The notes under the pieces are model-generated. The model was not told the DNA's origin. It made no database searches and saw only the letters and a list, made by a program, of their open reading frames with translations. From the NCBI RefSeq assembly GCF_029263155.1, contig NZ_JAJCYB010000044.1, forward strand, positions 124,001-188,000: a DNA stretch of 64,000 nucleotides, read 5' to 3'. Each line of letters begins with the position of its first letter. Within the stretch, counting starts at the first letter, position 1. A program made the position numbers and the translations under genes. This stretch comes from Pseudonocardia sp. (GTDB lineage Bacteria > Actinomycetota > Actinomycetes > Mycobacteriales > Pseudonocardiaceae). Shown here piece after piece: positions 8,158-16,025 of this stretch.

Positions 8158-9039
8158 TCAGCGGGTCGGCGCCTGCGAGCCGCCACGCGGCACCACGACC
8201 ACCCCGAGCACGCCGAGGCCCACGTGCGCACCGATCACCGCGCCGACCTCCGACACCAGCAGCCGCGCGATCGCCGGCACCCGCTCCCGCAGCCGGGCGG
8301 CCACCTCCTCGGCCCGCTGCGCCGCGCCGAGATGGTGCACGGCGAGGTCGACGGGGCCGTCACCGGCGGCGCGCACCGCGAGGTCGACGAGCCGCTGCGC
8401 GGCCTTCGCGGTGGTCCGCACCTTCTCCAGCGGCACGATCCGGCCCTGCACCACGTGCAGCAGCGGCTTCACGGCCAGTGCCGTGCCGAGCAGGGCGGCC
8501 GCGGCCCCGATCCGCCCGCCGCGGCGCAGCCGGTCCAGCGTGTCGACGGAGAAGAACACCCGGCACCGGGCCGCCACCTCCGTCGCGGCCGCCTCCACGG
8601 CGGCCACGTCCGCGCCGCTGTCGGCCGCGTCCGATGCGGCGAGCACCGCGTACCCGAGGCCCATGCAGGCCGCGCGGGAGTCGACCACGCGCACGCGGTC
8701 GGCCCCCACCTCGTCGGCGGCCATCCGCGCGGCCTCCCACGTGCCCGACAGCTCCCGCGACAGGTGCACCGACACCACGGCGCGCGCCCCGGCGTCGAGC
8801 GCCTCGCGGTAGCAGGCCGCGAACTGCGCGGGCGTCGGACGGGAGGTCTGGACGTCCACCCGGTTGTCGGCGAGCGCCGCGGAGAGCGCCGCGGTGTCGA
8901 TGTCGAGGCCCTCGCGGCCCGAGCGCGACCCGAGCCGCACCTCCAGCGGCACGACGCGCACGCCACGCTGTTCGGCCACCCCGGCGGGCAGGTAGGCGGT
9001 GGAGTCGGTGACGACGGCGACGGACACGTCGCGGGACAC
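8158..9039 (-). CDS. DegV family fatty-acid-binding protein
   Basis: 293 residues with the DegV hallmarks VAVVTDSTAYLP at the N-terminus and the central VHLSRELSGTWEAA. DegV (FakB-like) proteins bind a fatty acid between two alpha/beta domains and can present it for phosphorylation. The GTG at 9039 shares one base with the stop of the upstream ATP-grasp gene (TAGTG), so it is translated with the graspetide cassette. A DegV gene also occupies this place in mycobacteria (between comEA/eis and octT), so it is probably backbone and not a dedicated peptide-modifying enzyme. A second GTG at 9027 is possible. Confidence 0.92.
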   Translation of the reverse strand: MSRDVSVAVVTDSTAYLPAGVAEQRGVRVVPLEVRLGSRSGREGLDIDTAALSAALADNRVDVQTSRPTPAQFAACYREALDAGARAVVSVHLSRELSGTWEAARMAADEVGADRVRVVDSRAACMGLGYAVLAASDAADSGADVAAVEAAATEVAARCRVFFSVDTLDRLRRGGRIGAAAALLGTALAVKPLLHVVQGRIVPLEKVRTTAKAAQRLVDLAVRAAGDGPVDLAVHHLGAAQRAEEVAARLRERVPAIARLLVSEVGAVIGAHVGLGVLGVVVVPRGGSQAPTR

Positions 9040-10007
9040 TAGTCGGCTCCGACGAGATCGCCCAGGCCGTCCGCGGTCCACGGGCTCCCGTGGTGCAGGA
9101 GGTCGGTCAGGGCGTCCGACACCGGCGTGGCGCCGGTCCACCGCTGGATACCGGCGAACATCGGCGACGGATTGCACTCCAGCACCGCGAAGCCACCGTC
9201 GGGCCGTCGCCGCAGATCGATGCCCGTGAAGGCCATCCCGCACGCCGCGGCGGCCCGGACACACGCCGCACCCTCGCCCGCGTCGAGCGTGGTGACGAGG
9301 ACGGCGCGTTCCGCACCGCGGTAGTCCAGCCGGTCGGAGACGATCTCGTACGCCGCCGCCACCTGCCCGCCCACCACGTAGACGCGGATGTTGCGGCCTG
9401 GGACCTCGGCCTGGAACAGCACCGGCGCCCGCGCCAGCAGCCGGAGCCGCTCGGGATCGAGATCGGCCGGGGCGATCCGCCGGCACCGGCCACCGCCGGC
9501 GAGGGGCTTGTAGACCAGCGGGCCCCCGGCCTCCTCGGCGAAGAGCCGCACGGCGTCCGGGTCGTTGGTCGCGAGCGTCACCGGGACGGGAACCCCCGCC
9601 CGGCGGAGCGTGTCGAGCTGGTCGAGCTTGCGGAAGTGCTGGTCCATGGTGGCGGGCGGGTTGACGAGGACGGCGCCGGCCGTCTGCATCGCAGCGACGA
9701 AGCCGGCCACGAACGACCGCCGCTCGCGCCCCGCCGCGTACCGCAGCCGGGAGCTGCGCTCGGCGGCCGGCCCGGCACGGTGGTGCACCCGGAAGGGCAG
9801 CGGCAACGGGAGGGTGCGGACGTACCAGGTGCGCACCGCGGCGATGTCCAGGTCCCGCGCGGTCGCCACCCCGTCCCGCACGCTCAGCTGCAGGTCGCGG
9901 GGGAACCGTGCCAGGTCGAGGACGACCGGTTCCGTGCCCCGGCTCCGGATGCGGTCCGTCACCGCCGCGACCTGGGGGTCGTCCCGGGGGCCGATGACTC
10001 CCGGCAT
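9039..10007 (-). CDS. ATP-grasp macrocyclase of a graspetide (omega-ester peptide) cassette
   Basis: 322-residue RimK/MvdD-like ATP-grasp ligase. Visible marks are the start PGVIGPRDDPQ, NPPATMDQHFRKLDQL, the ATP-binding lysine loop VYKPLAGGGR, FQAEVPGRNIRVYVVGG, and the metal-binding end FTGIDLRRRPDGGF then VLECNPSPMF. Glu and Asn of ECNP should coordinate Mg. Family enzymes join Asp/Glu side chains to Thr/Ser or Lys of a precursor peptide, forming ester or amide macrocycles. It follows the precursor gene with a TGATG overlap and is coupled onward to degV. The precursor next door makes peptide macrocyclase far likelier than glutathione synthesis. Confidence 0.9.
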   Translation of the reverse strand: MPGVIGPRDDPQVAAVTDRIRSRGTEPVVLDLARFPRDLQLSVRDGVATARDLDIAAVRTWYVRTLPLPLPFRVHHRAGPAAERSSRLRYAAGRERRSFVAGFVAAMQTAGAVLVNPPATMDQHFRKLDQLDTLRRAGVPVPVTLATNDPDAVRLFAEEAGGPLVYKPLAGGGRCRRIAPADLDPERLRLLARAPVLFQAEVPGRNIRVYVVGGQVAAAYEIVSDRLDYRGAERAVLVTTLDAGEGAACVRAAAACGMAFTGIDLRRRPDGGFAVLECNPSPMFAGIQRWTGATPVSDALTDLLHHGSPWTADGLGDLVGAD

Positions 10008-10309
10008 CAGTACGGTTCCGGCGAGTCGTCGGGCTCCTCGGGCTCCTCGTCCTCCAGCCAGCTCTCCTCCTCATCGAGGGGGGCGTCCACCGGCTCCGGC
10101 TCCCCGCCCTCCTCACCCAGCGCGAACGTCGTCGCCTCGCCCTCGGGCAGCTCCTCGCCCTCCTCACCGACCATATGAGTCGTCACCTCGACCGGCTCCG
10201 GCTCCTCACCCTCCTCACCGACCGCGTGGGTGGTGACGGGCACGTCGAGCGGCGGGTCGCCGGCGACGGTGTCGGGCAGGTCGGTGATGAACAGCTTGTC
10301 GAGATCCAT
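10007..10309 (-). CDS. Plesiocin-like (group 2) graspetide precursor peptide
   Basis: 100-residue acidic peptide. The leader (about residues 1-24) carries LFITDL at 6-11, close to the LFIEDL leader motif that PsnB recognises in plesiocin. The core has three copies of TTxxxxEE at an exact 17-residue period: TTHAVGEE 26-33, TTHMVGEE 43-50, TTFALGEE 60-67, each followed by G(E/G)E and Pro. In group 2 graspetides two Thr hydroxyls esterify with two Glu carboxylates in each repeat, giving hairpin rings. A Glu/Asp-rich tail (residues 75-100, DEEESWLEDEEPEEPDD) ends in Tyr. There is no Cys. The start ATG has GGAGG 7 nt upstream. No protease or transporter gene adjoins. Confidence 0.9.
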   Translation of the reverse strand: MDLDKLFITDLPDTVAGDPPLDVPVTTHAVGEEGEEPEPVEVTTHMVGEEGEELPEGEATTFALGEEGGEPEPVDAPLDEEESWLEDEEPEEPDDSPEPY

Positions 10310-10337
10310 GGTCGGCCTCCGCCTCGGGAAGACGACG

Positions 10338-10371
10338 GTCCGTCCGGCGTCGAGTCCGACGCTACGGACCG
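10338..10371. promoter_or_regulatory. Inverted repeat upstream of the graspetide precursor
   Basis: Imperfect palindrome with arms 10338-10353 and 10358-10371 sharing GGTCCGT and GCGTCG, 29-62 bp upstream of the precursor ATG on the minus strand. It could be an operator or an mRNA leader hairpin. I see no clear -35 box. Of the 153-bp gap between octT and the precursor this is one of two structured pieces. Confidence 0.45.
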
Positions 10372-10450
10372 ACGGGCAGCGCGTGACCCGGGCAACGACC
10401 GGGGCCCCCTGGGCCGGCCCGGGGGGCCACGACGTCGGGCGGCCCGCGCT

Positions 10451-10471
10451 ACGGGATTTTCCCTATCCCGT
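10451..10471. terminator. Short hairpin at the 3' end of octT
   Basis: Seven-base arms ACGGGAT (10451-10457) and ATCCCGT (10465-10471) with a 7-nt loop, overlapping the octT stop codon. It could separate octT transcription from the graspetide cassette downstream. With such a short stem the terminator role is tentative. Confidence 0.4.
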
Positions 10472-11203
10472 GCCGAGCACCGGCCGCAGCGCATCGGCGC
10501 AGGCCCGGCCGACGGCGGCGTGACCGTCCCAGCCCCAGTGCATGCCGTCGGGGTTGCCGTGCCCGCCGAGCACGTGGCCGCCGATCAGCGCGGGCAGATC
10601 CAGCAGGCGCACGTCCGTGCGGTCCGCCCAGGAACGGGTCGCCCGCTCGGCGGGGACCCGGCCCGGGTGCACCGGCCCGTACCCGGCAGCCCGGTGCACC
10701 GCAGGCAGCGTGGCGACGACCGGTATCCCGGGGCGGATCGTCAGCACCGCCTCGCGCAGCCGGTCCAGGTGGGCGACGGTCAGGTGCGGTGGCAGCGCCA
10801 CCGGCCCGCCGCCGGGCAGCCGGGCGAACGCCCGGGCCAGCCGTGGCTGGGCCCGCAGGTACCCGCCGCGGACCGCGCGGCGCAGCCGTTCCGGGCGCAG
10901 CGCCGGGATCAGCTCGCGCAGCGCCGTCGGCAGCGGGGAGGGCAGCGTGTCCATGCCGCCGACGCCCAGCACGAGCGCGTCGACGCGCGGCAGCAGCGCC
11001 CACACCCGCGGGTCGTGGGTCAGCGCGTGCCAGGCGTGCCGGGCCGTCCACCCGATCCCGGCGACCAGCTCCGCCCGTCCGCCCAGTGCGGCGGCGGCGA
11101 GGTTGGGCCACAGCCGCGGATCGTCGGCGGGCTCGGCGCGCTGCGGCCCGTGGAAGCACTGCGAGTCGCCGAACACGAGCAGCAGCGGCCCGCGGGCCGT
11201 CAT
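10463..11203 (-). CDS. octT: Diglucosylglycerate octanoyltransferase (OctT-like SGNH enzyme)
   Basis: 246 residues. The start PLLLVFGDSQCFHGPQ holds the SGNH block I (GDS), ADDPRLWPNLAA and GIGWTARHAWHA follow, then GVGGMDTLPSPLPTALREL and the C-terminal NPDGMHWGWDGH with the catalytic Asp/His pair. The order and wording match mycobacterial OctT, which octanoylates diglucosylglycerate on the way to methylglucose lipopolysaccharide. The ATG at 11203 is chosen because the family begins here and gpgP ends one base upstream; in-frame codons further upstream overlap gpgP. Acting with gpgP it points to a glucosylglycerate/MGLP pathway. Confidence 0.88.
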   Translation of the reverse strand: MTARGPLLLVFGDSQCFHGPQRAEPADDPRLWPNLAAAALGGRAELVAGIGWTARHAWHALTHDPRVWALLPRVDALVLGVGGMDTLPSPLPTALRELIPALRPERLRRAVRGGYLRAQPRLARAFARLPGGGPVALPPHLTVAHLDRLREAVLTIRPGIPVVATLPAVHRAAGYGPVHPGRVPAERATRSWADRTDVRLLDLPALIGGHVLGGHGNPDGMHWGWDGHAAVGRACADALRPVLGTG

Positions 11204-11204
11204 C

Positions 11205-11831
11205 TCAGCCCTCGGTGCCGACGTTGTAGCCGACCAGCCGCCATCGGGCGTGGTCGGGACGGCGGGCCAGCGCCGCCCAGCGGCAGTTGCCGACGCCACC
11301 GATCGCGGGCCAGGCCTCGATGGGCATGGCCAGCAGCCCGCACACCAGCCCGGCGATCATGCCGCCGTGCGCCACGAGCACCGCGGTGGCCGATCCGTCG
11401 CCGCCGGCGAGCTCGTCGTCGAGCTCCTCGACCACGGGCGTGCAGCGCCGCACGACCTCCAGCCGCGACTCCCCGCCGGGCGGCGCCCAGGCGGGGTCCT
11501 GCCGCCAGGTGGCGATCGCACCGGGCCACTGGACCTCGATGTCGGCGACGGTGCGGCCCTGCCAGTCGCCGAGGTGGGTCTCGCGCAGCCGCGGGTCGAC
11601 CTCGACGCCGACCCCGCAGACCGCGGCCACGACGGCGGCGGTGTCGGCGGCCCGGCGCAGGTCGGAGCTGATCAGCCGCTCGGGCTTGAGCCGCGCGACC
11701 TCGGGTGCCACCACCTCGGCCTGCGCCACCCCCGCGGGGGTGAGCACCGAGTCGAGGTGGCCCTGCATGCGCCCGTCGGCGTTGTAGTCGGTCTGCCCGT
11801 GGCGCAGCAGGATCAGGTACCGCAGCGTCAT
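11205..11831 (-). CDS. gpgP: Glucosyl-3-phosphoglycerate phosphatase (histidine phosphatase family)
   Basis: 208 residues with the phosphoglycerate-mutase-like signature LILLRHGQTDYNADGRMQGH (catalytic His in RHG), SSDLRRAADTA, the acid residue in RETHLGDWQGR, and the second His in LVAHGGMIAGL. In mycobacteria the gene at this position dephosphorylates glucosyl-3-phosphoglycerate to glucosylglycerate. It overlaps rsfS by ATGA and ends one base before octT, so rsfS-gpgP-octT form one transcription unit. Confidence 0.88.
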   Translation of the reverse strand: MTLRYLILLRHGQTDYNADGRMQGHLDSVLTPAGVAQAEVVAPEVARLKPERLISSDLRRAADTAAVVAAVCGVGVEVDPRLRETHLGDWQGRTVADIEVQWPGAIATWRQDPAWAPPGGESRLEVVRRCTPVVEELDDELAGGDGSATAVLVAHGGMIAGLVCGLLAMPIEAWPAIGGVGNCRWAALARRPDHARWRLVGYNVGTEG

Positions 11832-12214
11832 GACCGATCCTCGGCCGGGCCGGCCGTCGCCTCGGGGAACTCGATGGGCGGGCAGTCCTTCCACAGGCGG
11901 TCCAGCCCGTAGAACCCGCGCTCCTCGTTGCGGAACACGTGCACGACGACGTCGTCGAAGTCCAGCAGCCGCCAACCGCCCTCCCGGCCGCCCTCGCGGC
12001 GGGTGGGCTTGGCCCCGTGCAGCCGCAGCTTCTCCTCGACCTCGTCGACGATCGACTGCACCTGCCGGTCGTTGGGCGCCGACGCGATCACGAAGCAGTC
12101 GGTGATCACCAGCTGCTCGGAGACGTCGAGCACGATGATGTCCTGCGCCAGCTTGTCCGCGGCCGCGACCACGGCGACCCGGGCCATCTCCAGCGCCTGC
12201 TCGGTGGCGGTCAC
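11828..12214 (-). CDS. rsfS: Ribosomal silencing factor RsfS
   Basis: 128 residues, normal for RsfS/Iojap. Conserved stretches are DIIVLDVSEQLVITDCFVIA, SAPNDRQVQSIVDEVEE, GWRLLDFDDVVVHVF and ERGFYGLDRLW. RsfS binds L14 on the 50S subunit and blocks 30S joining in starvation. It starts with GTG and is followed by gpgP with an ATGA overlap. Unlike many genomes, nadD is not directly adjacent: a P-loop gene lies between. Confidence 0.95.
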   Translation of the reverse strand: MTATEQALEMARVAVVAAADKLAQDIIVLDVSEQLVITDCFVIASAPNDRQVQSIVDEVEEKLRLHGAKPTRREGGREGGWRLLDFDDVVVHVFRNEERGFYGLDRLWKDCPPIEFPEATAGPAEDRS

Positions 12215-12306
12215 CCGTACCCCTCTCCCGCGGGTGATCCCACCCGGCTACCGGCCCAGTGTCCCAGCCGGGGTCGGGGGCGGGGCCGGACGGGTGGCCG
12301 AGCGGG

Positions 12307-13125
12307 TCAGACGTGCCCGACGAGGGCGGAGATCCTCGTGCGGAACGCCCGCAGCATCTCGTCGCGCTCGGCGGGGGGCAGCGCGGTGGGACGCACCTCG
12401 TCGCCCCACGAGTAGTCCTCCAGCCAGGCGGCGACCGGCAGCGACTCCCACCGCAGACCACCGGTGCCGACGAACTCGCGCAGGGCGTCGATGCTGCGGG
12501 CCGCGTCGGAGGACCCGCCGGGCCCGTGGGTCGACCGCAGCGTGGGGAGGTCGGCGGCGTAGAGGTCGGCCTTGGACAGGGCCAGCACGAACCAGCGCGG
12601 GCGGCGGTGCGCGGCGATCGCCATCTTGAGGTGCGTGAGCGTCTCGTCGAGCTCGGCCTGCTCCTGCGCGCGGTGCTGGGCCAGCAGCTCGTCGAGCGAC
12701 AGCGCGGCCGTGGCCGGCTCGGCGCCGTCCTCGCGGCGGCTGCGGAACCCGTTCGCGACGACGTGGACCACCCCGACGACGGGCTCGGTGTGCAGCAGCC
12801 GCGCCAGCGACGCGTACCGGACACCGCCCTCGCCGTGGCCGGGCACCACCCGGAACCGCACACCCCGGCCGCGCCACAGCGGCTGGTCGATGTGCTCCTC
12901 CTGCTCCGAGCGCGCCACCGACGGGGTGTAGCTGCGCAGCCGGGCCCGCTGCAGGTGCTGGGCGAGCACCGTCTTGCCCGAGCCCGCCGCGCCCGTCACC
13001 ACCACCAGCGGGAACCGCTTGCCCCGCGCCTCCGTGACGGCCTCGACCGCCTCTCGTCCGGCCTCGGCGGCGAGCCGGGCGAGCCCGGCCGCCGCCCCGA
13101 TGACGGCACCCCCTGGTCTGGTCAC
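12307..13125 (-). CDS. Uncharacterised P-loop GTPase-like protein
   Basis: 272 residues with a short basic/hydrophobic N-terminus, then a clear Walker A (VVVTGAAGSGKT, about residues 41-52), a G3-like VVPGHGEGG in which the usual DxxG aspartate is missing, and a G4-like LSKADLY near residue 185 resembling NKxD/TKAD. The C-terminal third (LEDYSWGDEVRPTALPPAERDEMLRAF) is unrecognised. This looks like a divergent TRAFAC-type GTPase that may bind but hydrolyse poorly. It is inserted between nadD and rsfS with only 9 bp to nadD, implying co-transcription. No function can be named. Confidence 0.75.
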   Translation of the reverse strand: MTRPGGAVIGAAAGLARLAAEAGREAVEAVTEARGKRFPLVVVTGAAGSGKTVLAQHLQRARLRSYTPSVARSEQEEHIDQPLWRGRGVRFRVVPGHGEGGVRYASLARLLHTEPVVGVVHVVANGFRSRREDGAEPATAALSLDELLAQHRAQEQAELDETLTHLKMAIAAHRRPRWFVLALSKADLYAADLPTLRSTHGPGGSSDAARSIDALREFVGTGGLRWESLPVAAWLEDYSWGDEVRPTALPPAERDEMLRAFRTRISALVGHV

Positions 13126-13134
13126 GCGTCAACC

Positions 13135-13755
13135 TTAGGTGCCGCGCCCGGGGTGCGCGTCGGACGGCTCGGCGGCGCGGTACAGGCCGCGCTTGGCGAT
13201 GTACTGCACCACGCCGTCGGGCACGAGGTACCAGACCGGGTGACCCTCCTCGACGCGCCGGCGGCAGTCGGTGGACGAGATCGCCATGGCCGGCACCTCG
13301 ACCAGGCTCACGGCGCCGTCGGGCAGGTGGTCGTCGTCGAGGGCGTAGCCGGGGCGGGTGACGCCGACGAAGTGCGCGAGCGCGAACAGGTCCTCCACGT
13401 CGCGCCAGGACAGGATCGCCCCCAGCGCGTCGGCGCCGGTGATGAAGAACAGCGCGGCGTCGGGGAACGCGGCGTGCAGGTCGGTCAGCGTGTCCTTGGT
13501 GTACGTCGGTCCGTCGCGGTCGATGTCGACCCGGCTCACCGAGAACCGCGGGTTGGACGCCGTGGCCACCACCGTCATCAGGTAGCGCTCCTCGGCCGGG
13601 CTGACCGCGCGACCGCCCTTCTGCCAGGGCTGCCCGGTCGGGACGAAGACGACCTCGTCCAGGCCGAAGCGGTCGGCGACCTCGCTGGCGGCCACGAGGT
13701 GGCCGTGATGGATCGGGTCGAACGTCCCGCCCATCACTCCGATCTTGCGCTGCAC
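13135..13755 (-). CDS. nadD: Nicotinate-nucleotide adenylyltransferase
   Basis: 206 residues. It transfers AMP to nicotinate mononucleotide in NAD synthesis. The nucleotidyltransferase signature [15 protein letters not shown] (HxGH) is at the N-terminus, and the C-terminal [27 protein letters not shown] contains the ISSTxIR-like ATP motif. The GTG at 13755 is chosen since [14 protein letters not shown] is the family start; upstream in-frame codons have no similarity. Confidence 0.95.
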   Translation of the reverse strand: MQRKIGVMGGTFDPIHHGHLVAASEVADRFGLDEVVFVPTGQPWQKGGRAVSPAEERYLMTVVATASNPRFSVSRVDIDRDGPTYTKDTLTDLHAAFPDAALFFITGADALGAILSWRDVEDLFALAHFVGVTRPGYALDDDHLPDGAVSLVEVPAMAISSTDCRRRVEEGHPVWYLVPDGVVQYIAKRGLYRAAEPSDAHPGRGT

Positions 13756-13771
13756 CCGCGGAGCGTACCGA

Positions 13772-14377
13772 TCACCGCTGGTAGGCGTGCCGGAACTGGA
13801 CGCTGATCCGCGCACCTGCCCGCGCGCACTTGGGAACCGAGTGCTGCCAGGTGCGCTGGCACGACCCGCCCATCACCAGCAGGTCCCCCGGACCGGGAAG
13901 GAACCCGACCGACCCGCCGCCCCCGGCCGGGCCCCCGGGGGTCGGGCGCAGCCGGAACGGGCGGGCCGCGCCCAGCGACACCAGCGCGACGACGGCCTCG
14001 GGCAGCTCACGGGCCACGCGGTCGCCGTGCCAGGCGACGCCGTCGGCGCCGTCGCGGTACAGGTTCGCGCCCACCTGCGTGAAGGCGACGCCGTACCGAT
14101 CACCCAGGGTGGCGGCCATCGCGGCCAGCCGCGCCGGGGCGTCGGCCAGGGTCCAGCGGTGGGTGAGGCGGGGCTCGGGCAGCACCCGGTCGTACATCCG
14201 CACCTCGCGCCCGGCCCACGGGGTGTGGTCCAGCAGCTCGGCGAACAGATCGTCGGCGCCGGGGCACCAGGCCGGGCCGTGGTCGACCCAGGCGCCACCG
14301 CCCAGCTCGGTGCGCCGCACGCCGGACACCCCGGCGATCTCCAGCAACGACGGCTGCCAGACGAGGTCGGCTCCCAT
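13772..14377 (-). CDS. alkB: AlkB-like 2-oxoglutarate/Fe(II) dioxygenase (DNA dealkylation)
   Basis: 201 residues. AlkB family enzymes remove alkyl groups from bases by oxidation. The iron facial triad is visible as HGD (WHGDR) and a distal His in TWQHSVPK. The 2-oxoglutarate-binding arginines are in RISVQFRH, and the substrate-side loop in [28 protein letters not shown] is typical of the family. A perfect LexA box lies 22 bp upstream of the ATG, so it should be DNA-damage inducible. The 3' end is 16 bp from nadD. Confidence 0.9.
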   Translation of the reverse strand: MGADLVWQPSLLEIAGVSGVRRTELGGGAWVDHGPAWCPGADDLFAELLDHTPWAGREVRMYDRVLPEPRLTHRWTLADAPARLAAMAATLGDRYGVAFTQVGANLYRDGADGVAWHGDRVARELPEAVVALVSLGAARPFRLRPTPGGPAGGGGSVGFLPGPGDLLVMGGSCQRTWQHSVPKCARAGARISVQFRHAYQR

Positions 14378-14398
14378 CCCGCCGACGATACCCCGAAA

Positions 14399-14414
14399 TC
14401 GAACGAAAGTTCGA
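14399..14414. promoter_or_regulatory. LexA (SOS) box upstream of alkB
   Basis: TCGAACGAAAGTTCGA is a perfect match to the actinobacterial/Gram-positive LexA operator TCGAAC-N4-GTTCGA. It lies 22 bp upstream of the alkB-like start codon on the minus strand. The 106-bp gap between alkB and the VWA gene holds no other feature I recognise. Confidence 0.85.
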
Positions 14415-14483
14415 CTCCGGCGCCGTGCGGCACCGGGTTCCCGGTGGACCTCACGGCCAGGTCGAGTGCGGTCGACACGGGTG

Positions 14484-15926
14484 TCAGACGGGGAGCAGTG
14501 CCTCCACGACGTCGGCGAGCTGGGCCGCGGTGCGGCACTCGTGCATGGGGATGACGTCGGCGTAGCGCAGCGCGGCGGAGTCGCCGCTGCCCCACTGGCG
14601 GCGCGGTTCGGGGTTGAGCCAGTGCGCGTGGCGGGCCGCGCCGACCAGGCGCCTGAGCACCGTCAGGTTCGGGTCGCGGTAGTTGGTGCGGGCGTCGCCG
14701 AGCACCAGCAGCGAGGTCTTCGACGTGATCGCCTCGCCCCAGTGCTCGGCGAACCCACCCAGCGCGCTGCCGTAGTCGCTGTGGCCGTCGAACGCGACGA
14801 GCTCGGCCTCGCGCAGCACCCGCTGCATCACCCCGGACAGCTCCGCCCCGGGGGAGAACAGGTGGGTGACCTCGTCGGCGCGCTCCACGAACGCGAACAC
14901 CCGCACCTTGCTGAACTGCTCGCGCAGGGCCTGCACCAGCAGCAGCGTGAAGTGGCTGAACCCGGCGACGGAGCCGGAGACGTCGCACAGCACCACCAGC
15001 TCGGGGCGGCCGGGCCGGCGCGTGCGGTAGGCCGGGCGCATCGGTACGCCTCCGGTGGACATGGAGCGGCGCAGGGTGCGGCGCATGTCGAGGGTGCCGC
15101 GCTTGGCGTGCTTGCGCCGCACGGCCAGCCGCGAGGCCAGCCGGCGCGCGAGCGGGTGCACCGTGCGGCGCAGCGCGGTGAGCTGCTCGGCGTGGGCGGA
15201 GAGGAACTCCACCTGCTCGGCCTGCTTGGGCACCGCGGTCCGCGCCACCTGCTCGCGACCGCGGGCCTCGGCGGTGCGGCGCCGCACCTCGTCGGTGATC
15301 ATCTTGCGGAACGCGGCGATCCGGTCGCGGATCTCGCGGCGGCGCACCTCGTCGGCGAACGGGTTGCCCTCCTCCTCGCCGGTGCGCAGGTCGTCCATGA
15401 TCCGGGCGAGCAACGTCTCCGGCGAGAGCATCCGCAGCGCCTGGTAGGCCGACCAGCTCGGCTGCCCACCCGCCCCCCGGACGGCGGTGCCCGCGGCCCC
15501 GGAGGTGCCCAGCGCGTCGACGACGGCACGCGCGAGCTCGGCCAGCGCGTCGGTGTCGCCGTCGCGGAGCAGGTCGGCCAGCACGTCGCGCAGCGCGTCG
15601 ATGTCGACGGGGCCGTCGGGGGCGTCCCCGTCCTCGTCGCCGACGCGCGGCACCTCCACCTCGCCGACACCGGCCCCCAGCGCGGCCGGGAAGTACAGCT
15701 CGAACAGCGTGTCGAATACCTGCCGCTGGCCCGACCGGCGCAGCAGCGCGGCGGCGAGCCCCTCGCGCAGGTGCTCGCGGTGCAGCAGGTCCAGCGCGCC
15801 GAGCACGCGGGCGGCGTCGACGGTCTCCCCCGGTCCCACGGCCACCCCGTGGCGGCGCATGGCGGCCACGAAGTCGACCAGGTGCCCCGGCAACCCGTGA
15901 TCGGAGGCGATCCGAGCGGTGTCCAC
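14484..15926 (-). CDS. VWA domain-containing CoxE-like protein
   Basis: 480 residues. The N-terminal half is helical and charged. The C-terminal half is a von Willebrand A domain with an intact MIDAS: DVSGSV (DxSxS) in ELVVLCDVSGSVAGFSHFT, a conserved Thr/Asp region and LLVLGDARTNY. Such proteins work with MoxR AAA+ ATPases in assembling or activating metalloenzymes; the cognate moxR lies 1.6 kb upstream on the same strand. The GTG at 15926 (VDTARIASDHG) is preferred to an in-frame codon at 15965 whose 13 extra residues look non-coding. Confidence 0.88.
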   Translation of the reverse strand: MDTARIASDHGLPGHLVDFVAAMRRHGVAVGPGETVDAARVLGALDLLHREHLREGLAAALLRRSGQRQVFDTLFELYFPAALGAGVGEVEVPRVGDEDGDAPDGPVDIDALRDVLADLLRDGDTDALAELARAVVDALGTSGAAGTAVRGAGGQPSWSAYQALRMLSPETLLARIMDDLRTGEEEGNPFADEVRRREIRDRIAAFRKMITDEVRRRTAEARGREQVARTAVPKQAEQVEFLSAHAEQLTALRRTVHPLARRLASRLAVRRKHAKRGTLDMRRTLRRSMSTGGVPMRPAYRTRRPGRPELVVLCDVSGSVAGFSHFTLLLVQALREQFSKVRVFAFVERADEVTHLFSPGAELSGVMQRVLREAELVAFDGHSDYGSALGGFAEHWGEAITSKTSLLVLGDARTNYRDPNLTVLRRLVGAARHAHWLNPEPRRQWGSGDSAALRYADVIPMHECRTAAQLADVVEALLPV

Positions 15927-15957
15927 GCCCCCATCATGCCGCCCCGAGGCGCACTTC

Positions 15958-16004
15958 GGAGCCACAGTGCAGGTTCCGGCCCGCCCGAGCAGCGTTGTGG
16001 CTCC
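15958..16004. terminator. Hairpin downstream of the TetR gene
   Basis: Nine-base arms GGAGCCACA (15958-15966) and TGTGGCTCC (15996-16004) flank a 29-nt GC-rich loop. It starts 22 bp beyond the TetR stop and lies upstream of the VWA start. Likely a terminator, with a possible role in the VWA promoter. Confidence 0.5.
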
Positions 16005-16025
16005 GACGTGCCGGGGTTCCGCGGG

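Noticed and set aside
8158-9039. DegV as a dedicated graspetide tailoring enzyme
   Set aside because: A DegV gene occupies this position in mycobacteria without any graspetide. Coupling to the ligase is probably a result of where the cassette was inserted.
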